This document shows positions 60,601 to 64,000 of a DNA stretch of 64,000 nucleotides, piece by piece. Each line of letters opens with the position of its first letter. The first letter of the stretch is position 1. The notes under the pieces were generated by a model. The model was not told the DNA's origin. It was given only the letters and a program-made list of their open reading frames with translations, and made no database searches. The DNA is taken from positions 620,001 to 684,000 of the forward strand of contig NZ_JALKBH010000001.1 of assembly GCF_023016115.1 (NCBI RefSeq), read 5' to 3'. The DNA is from Alcanivorax sp. S6407. Its GTDB lineage: Bacteria; Pseudomonadota; Gammaproteobacteria; Pseudomonadales; Alcanivoracaceae. A program made the translations under genes and the position numbers.

Positions 60601-61150
60601 TGGCATGCAGGCAGTCTTCATCACCGGGGCGGGAGGTGCGCTGCACCTCCAGATAAAAACGATCGCCGTACAGTGACGCCAACCATGAGGCTTGCTGCTG
60701 CGCCAGGTCGTTTTTCTCGGCCAGAAGTAGCTGGCCAATCTCACCATGGGTGGCAGCAGAAAGCACGATCAAGCCTTCATTGAGCTCCGCCAGCCATTCC
60801 GGTTTGACCAGAGCCAGCCCGCGATCCTGGTTGGTTTGCCAGGCTCGGCTGATCAGCAGGGTCAGGTTCTGGTAACCCGCTTCGTTCTGAACCAGAAAAC
60901 ACAGCCGTACCGGCTCTTCAAGATGGGTGGGCTGTACCCACAGATCGGCGCCCATGATCGGCTTGACCCCGGCCCCCATGGCCGCCTTGTAAAACTTGAT
61001 CAAGGCAAACAGGTTGGAATCATCCGTGACGGCCACGGCAGGAATGCCTTTCTCGGCACAGTCCTTGGTCAGCTGCTTGACCCGCACCACCCCATCAGAC
61101 AGGGAATAATCAGTGTGCAGGCGCAGATGGACAAAACGGGGTTGGCTCAA
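57632..61150 (-). CDS. dnaE: DNA polymerase III alpha subunit
   Basis: Catalytic subunit of the replicative polymerase. 1172 residues (E. coli 1160). The N-terminal PHP domain starts [18 protein letters not shown]; catalytic aspartates lie in [39 protein letters not shown] and [15 protein letters not shown] are typical of the palm and fingers. OB fold near the C-terminus ([17 protein letters not shown]). The start is TTG, overlapping the rnhB stop (TTGA), with AAGGT upstream; no ATG or GTG fits the conserved N-terminus. Follows rnhB in the lpx-rnhB-dnaE operon. Confidence 0.97.
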   Translation of the reverse strand: MSQPRFVHLRLHTDYSLSDGVVRVKQLTKDCAEKGIPAVAVTDDSNLFALIKFYKAAMGAGVKPIMGADLWVQPTHLEEPVRLCFLVQNEAGYQNLTLLISRAWQTNQDRGLALVKPEWLAELNEGLIVLSAATHGEIGQLLLAEKNDLAQQQASWLASLYGDRFYLEVQRTSRPGDEDCLHATVALAGQLGLPVVATNDVRFIRKEDFEAHEARVCIHDGNTLDDPRRPKKYSEEQYLKSEEEMLSLFSDLPEALENTVEIARRCTLDIRLGENFLPDFPIPEGMTINEYFEQVSREGLEDRLKVLLDENDPEYAEKRKPYDERLKFELDIINQMGFPGYFLIVADFIQWGKDNQVPVGPGRGSGAGSLVAYALKITDLDPIGYDLLFERFLNPERVSMPDFDVDFCMEKRDRVINYTADKYGRDAVSQIITFGTMAAKAVVRDVARVQGKPYGLADRLSKMIPGVPGMTLAKALEQEETLREFLESDENSDKESANEIWEMAKKLEGLTRNVGKHAGGVVIAPGKLTDFAPLYCEEDGTNLVTQYDKDDVEAAGLVKFDFLGLKTLTIIDWAVKAANVKRHREGLDDLVIDHIPLDDSGSFELLKRGDTTAVFQLESQGMKELIKKLKPDVFEDIIALVALYRPGPLESGMVDNFVNRKHGREPLAYPDPQYQHEWLEPILKPSYGVILYQEQVMQIAQVLAGYTLGGADMLRRAMGKKKPEEMAKQREIFEEGAKGQGVDPDLAMKIFDLVEKFAGYGFNKSHSAAYALVAYQTAWLKVHYPAEFMAATISADMQNTDKVVTFIDECKTMGLKVLPPDVNSCGYRFTVNPEGDIVYGLGAIKGLGEGPIDAIVAARDDGKGDFKDLFDFCRRIDLKKINRRSLEAMVRAGVLDKLGPTPESESESFHDRATILATLPDAIAAADQDARNEAAGIMDMFGAVDESPATAVEWKRARNWNDDTRLNGERDTLGLFLTGHPIDQYESEVRQFVSSRLNALQPTAKGEAAMVAGLVVALRITRSKRSGERMAFVTLDDKTGRLEVSVFGKTFAQFGELVQKDELLIFKGGVRNDEYTGGFNLVADEIMDMRQARETFARRLRLAAPVQDSLPERLQQTLAPYQGGNTPVLLDLDHQIAAASFWLGDEWKVSPHDSLVEELRMQFGDDSVRVEY

Positions 61151-61791
61151 AACAACTTACCTTGTGCTATTGCGGCAGAAACCGGCCCGAAGGAACGACG
61201 ATGTTCGGCCAGTGCACCGTATTCATTCAGTGCCGCCAGGTGGACCTTGGTGGGGTAGCCCTTGTGGCGATCAAACCCGTACTGGGGATACTGTTCATGC
61301 AGTTGCTGCATTTCACGATCCCGCGCTACCTTGGCCAGAATCGAAGCGGCTGAAATGGCCGGAACCCGCCCGTCACCTTTCACTACCGCCTCCACCGGAC
61401 ACGCCAGTGCCGGCACCCGGTTACCGTCTACCAGTACGGCATGGGCGTCAAGGGACAAACCCTGCACCGCACGCTGCATGGCCAACATGGTGGCATGGAG
61501 GATATTCAGCTGGTCGATTTCGGCAGGTTCGGCGCGCCCCAGTGACCAGCACAGTGCCTTCGACTTGATCTCATCTTCCAGCTGCAAGCGCTTCTTTTCA
61601 GTTAGTTTTTTCGAGTCGGCAAGCCCTGCAATGGGTTGCTCGGGATCGAGGATCACGGCGGCAGTCACTACCGCTCCTACCAGCGGACCACGGCCCACCT
61701 CGTCCACACCGGCAACCCGCATTCCCGCCGACCAGCTGAAACGTGACGGGATGAAAGGCTCGGCCAGGGCATACTCGGCAAATGGATCCAT
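61147..61791 (-). CDS. rnhB: Ribonuclease HII
   Basis: Removes ribonucleotides embedded in DNA. 214 residues from the ATG one base after the lpxB stop, with GGAG seven bases upstream; an internal ATG at MRVAGVDE is the other option and would give the shorter length common in the family. Active-site D30 and E31 are in [16 protein letters not shown]; further acidic residues in VLVDGN and [13 protein letters not shown]. Sits between lpxB and dnaE as in E. coli. Confidence 0.95.
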   Translation of the reverse strand: MDPFAEYALAEPFIPSRFSWSAGMRVAGVDEVGRGPLVGAVVTAAVILDPEQPIAGLADSKKLTEKKRLQLEDEIKSKALCWSLGRAEPAEIDQLNILHATMLAMQRAVQGLSLDAHAVLVDGNRVPALACPVEAVVKGDGRVPAISAASILAKVARDREMQQLHEQYPQYGFDRHKGYPTKVHLAALNEYGALAEHRRSFGPVSAAIAQGKLF

Positions 61792-61792
61792 C

Positions 61793-62944
61793 TCATCGCT
61801 CCAGCAACTGACTGACAGCGTCCGCGGCCTTCTCACTGGCACCACCGCGCAATTGTTCATGCACTGCCCGGAACCTGGACATCAGCGCCGCCGCATCCTG
61901 CGGCTGATCCAGCCAGCGAGCCACCGCGGCCACTACCGCATCCACGGTCAGGCCATCCTGAATCAGTTCCGGCACCATTTCCTCGCGACAGAGCAGGTTG
62001 GGCAGGGAGAAGAATTCGCTTTTGACCAATCGGCGGGCAATGGCATAGGTCACCTTCCCCACCCGGTAGCCCACCACCATGGGTTTGCCCACGAGCAGGC
62101 CCTCCAGGGTGGCCGTACCCGATGCCATCAGGATCACGTCCACTGCCGACATCACCGTTCGGCTCTCGCCATCCACCAGGGTGACAGGCAATGCAGGAGC
62201 CTCGCCCAGCAAGGCCTCGATCTGTTCCCGGCGAGCCGCGTTGGCCGCAGGAATCACGAAATGCAGTTCGGGGCGGGTCTTGTGCAGTTCCTGTATGGCA
62301 TTCAGGAACACCGGCATCAGCTGACCGACTTCACCACCCCGACTGCCCGGCAACACGCCGATCAGCGTCTGACTGCTGTCCAGGCCCAGCGCGTGGCGGG
62401 CGGCAGCGGTATCTGTTTCCAGTGGCACCCGATCCGCCAACGGGTGGCCGACAAAGGCTACCGGCACCTGATGCTCTTCATAGAAGCGCGCCTCGAAGGG
62501 TAGCAGACACAGCATCAGGTCGATGCTTTTCTTGATGCCCTTGATGCGCCCCTGACGCCAGGCCCACACCGACGGGCTCACATAGTGAACCGTCTTGAGC
62601 CCCTGCTCATGCAGCCGGCGCTCAATGGGCAAAGTGAAATCCGGCGAGTCGATGCCGATCACCACATCCGGCTGCTGCTCAAGCAGGAAGCGGATCAGCT
62701 GTTTACGCAAACGCAGTAATTCGGGAAGGTGGGCAAGCACTTCGGTGATCCCCATCACCGACAGCTTTTCCATGGGGAACAGACTATCCAGGCCGGCAGC
62801 AGCCATTTCGCTGCCACCAACGCCGATAAAACGGGCAGCGGGATAGCGGGCCTGCAGAGACTGCATGAGGCCCGCCCCAAGGATATCGCCGGACGCTTCG
62901 CCGGCGATCAGGGCAATTAGCGGAGCGTCATTGCGCAGCTCCAT
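61793..62944 (-). CDS. lpxB: Lipid-A-disaccharide synthase
   Basis: Glycosyltransferase (GT19) that joins lipid X to UDP-2,3-diacylglucosamine, the product and substrate of LpxH. 383 residues (E. coli 382). Signatures: [52 protein letters not shown] and [17 protein letters not shown], with [16 protein letters not shown] near the donor site. Begins one base after the lpxA stop. Confidence 0.97.
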   Translation of the reverse strand: MELRNDAPLIALIAGEASGDILGAGLMQSLQARYPAARFIGVGGSEMAAAGLDSLFPMEKLSVMGITEVLAHLPELLRLRKQLIRFLLEQQPDVVIGIDSPDFTLPIERRLHEQGLKTVHYVSPSVWAWRQGRIKGIKKSIDLMLCLLPFEARFYEEHQVPVAFVGHPLADRVPLETDTAAARHALGLDSSQTLIGVLPGSRGGEVGQLMPVFLNAIQELHKTRPELHFVIPAANAARREQIEALLGEAPALPVTLVDGESRTVMSAVDVILMASGTATLEGLLVGKPMVVGYRVGKVTYAIARRLVKSEFFSLPNLLCREEMVPELIQDGLTVDAVVAAVARWLDQPQDAAALMSRFRAVHEQLRGGASEKAADAVSQLLER

Positions 62945-62945
62945 G

Positions 62946-63713
62946 TCAGCGAGTGATGCCGCGCTCGGATGCCTTGAGGGAATCGATCAGAATCTGCAAC
63001 TCATCCATGGCAGGAAGAGATTCAAGCTCTGCCAATGCCTGTTCCAGGGTCAGACCCTGACGATAAACTGTCTTGTAGGCAGATCGCAGGGTACTGATAA
63101 CCTCCTTGGACCAACCACGTCGCTTCATGCCTTCAAAGTTCATGCTGCGAGCTTCGGCAGGGTTACCAGAGACCATGATATATGCCGGAATATCCTTCGT
63201 CACAAAGGAGCAACCGGAGGTCATGGCGTAGGAGCCGATTTTACAGAACTGATGTACCCCGGTCATACCACCGAGTATCACGCCGTTGCCCACATGTGCG
63301 TGGCCAGCGATAGACGCATTGTTGGCGAAGATACAGTCGTCCCCCACCATGCAGTCATGGGCCACGTGCACATAGGCCATGAGCAGGTTACGGCTTCCAA
63401 TCCTGGTCAGGGAATTGTCCTGGATGGTGCCACGATGGATAGTGACAGATTCGCGAATCACGTTGTCGTCACCGATTTCCAGTCGGGTGGGTTCACCATT
63501 GTATTTCTTGTCCTGGCATTCCTCGCCAACAGACGCGAACTGGAAAATACGGTTGTTCTTGCCAATGGTGGTTGGACCATTGATGACAACATGGGAAGAA
63601 ATCACCGTACCAGCACCGATTTTTACATCAGGGCCGATCACGGAGTACGGGCCGACCTGCACGTCCTCTGCAAGCTCCGCGGCCGGATCAATAATGGCGG
63701 TCGGATGGATCAT
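62946..63713 (-). CDS. lpxA: UDP-N-acetylglucosamine acyltransferase
   Basis: First step of lipid A synthesis: moves a 3-hydroxyacyl chain from ACP to UDP-GlcNAc. 255 residues (E. coli 262). Left-handed beta helix of hexapeptide repeats (HPTAIIDPAAELAEDVQVGPYSVIGPDVKIG). The catalytic histidine lies in MAYVHVAHDCMVGDDC, and GMTGVHQFCKIG contains the substrate-contact histidine. The C-terminal helical domain begins at about MKRRGWSKEVI. Between fabZ and lpxB as usual. Confidence 0.97.
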   Translation of the reverse strand: MIHPTAIIDPAAELAEDVQVGPYSVIGPDVKIGAGTVISSHVVINGPTTIGKNNRIFQFASVGEECQDKKYNGEPTRLEIGDDNVIRESVTIHRGTIQDNSLTRIGSRNLLMAYVHVAHDCMVGDDCIFANNASIAGHAHVGNGVILGGMTGVHQFCKIGSYAMTSGCSFVTKDIPAYIMVSGNPAEARSMNFEGMKRRGWSKEVISTLRSAYKTVYRQGLTLEQALAELESLPAMDELQILIDSLKASERGITR

Positions 63714-63804
63714 GGTTTAATCACTTGTTCTTGGTTTGAGTAAGGCAAGTATACGTCAGAGCGAAGTCTGATCCGACCGTTAGTTTCTATTCCGCAGGTC
63801 CGGA

Positions 63805-64000
63805 TCAGGCGCTCTTGTGCTCAGCCACCAGCATTTCGGTGCTGGCAACGGTCTTGCCGTTGACCTGGGCTTCACAGACAAACTTGAGAATGTTGCGCTT
63901 GGTCGTCACATGCTCGGCAAACAGATGCAGAGTATCCCCCGGCAACACCTGACGCTTGAAGCGGGTCTTGTCGGTGCCCACCAGAAGGTAGTTGTAACCA
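63805..64000 (-). CDS. fabZ: 3-hydroxyacyl-[ACP] dehydratase FabZ (partial, 5' end outside window)
   Basis: Dehydrates 3-hydroxyacyl-ACP in fatty-acid synthesis and competes with LpxA for 3-hydroxyacyl-ACP. Only the last 64 or so codons are in the window, ending at TGA. The visible part, GTDKTRFKRQVLPGDTLHL followed by NGKTVASTEMLVAEHKS, matches the C-terminal half of FabZ. The catalytic His/Glu region lies outside. Position directly upstream of lpxA on the same strand agrees. Confidence 0.93.
   Translation of the reverse strand, partial: GYNYLLVGTDKTRFKRQVLPGDTLHLFAEHVTTKRNILKFVCEAQVNGKTVASTEMLVAEHKSA

Overview
This window is a chromosomal core region of a gammaproteobacterium. Gene content and order follow the Pseudomonadales/Oceanospirillales pattern: rnhA-dnaQ, mltD-gloB, yejABEF, fabI, ppiD, hupB-lon-clpXP-tig, folD, glnS, ppiB, lpxH, acnB, then the pyrG-kdsA-eno-ftsB-ispDF-truD-pcm-nlpD and accA-dnaE-rnhB-lpxB-lpxA-fabZ blocks. 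Two Tat-exported subunit plus GMC (fatty-alcohol-type) dehydrogenase pairs would suit a hydrocarbon-degrading marine genus such as Alcanivorax; that placement is inference. There is no rRNA, transposase, integrase, CRISPR array or phage gene.

Layout. 1-2.5 kb: dnaQ (cut by the left edge), rnhA, a methyltransferase, and divergent gloB. 2.5-11.5 kb: mltD followed by a tightly overlapping peptide/microcin-C-type ABC importer (two solute-binding paralogs, YejB, YejE, YejF). 11.6-22.6 kb: fabI, then leftward ppiD, tRNA-Asp, hupB, lon, clpX, clpP, tig and a tRNA-Pro/Arg/His operon (protein folding and proteolysis). 22.9-32.3 kb: folD, glnS, two tandem cyclophilins, lpxH, miaE, an LpxL-like acyltransferase and acnB. 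32.5-36 kb: an AT-richer gene for a secreted 1145-residue RCC1-repeat protein with a GlyGly-CTERM-like tail. 36-42.4 kb: an alcohol-oxidation cluster (thioesterase, Fe-ADH, two GMC/Tat pairs). 42.5-52.5 kb: fieF-like, nlpD, DUF368, pcm, truD, ispF, ispD, ftsB, eno, kdsA, pyrG. 52.9-64 kb: an unusual recQ, tilS, accA, dnaE, rnhB, lpxB, lpxA and the 3' part of fabZ.

How they work together. Most genes serve envelope building (lpxA, lpxB, lpxH, kdsA, acyltransferase, ftsB, nlpD, mltD, DUF368, isoprenoid genes ispD/ispF), fatty-acid synthesis (accA, fabI, fabZ), replication/repair (dnaE, dnaQ, rnhA, rnhB, recQ) and protein quality control (lon, clpXP, tig, ppiD, pcm, ppiA/B). Many are in operons with one- or four-base stop/start overlaps.

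The most unusual signal lies between genes. Many intergenic spaces carry short tandem arrays with an exact 7-bp period, built from several different heptamers (NNCACGC, RTTAACT, GAGTTTC, GCTGCAA, YGGCGTC). They often occur as inverted pairs around hairpins, in one family in a fixed orientation just past Rho-independent terminators, and in two genes they contribute the stop codon. REP-like palindromes lie among them.
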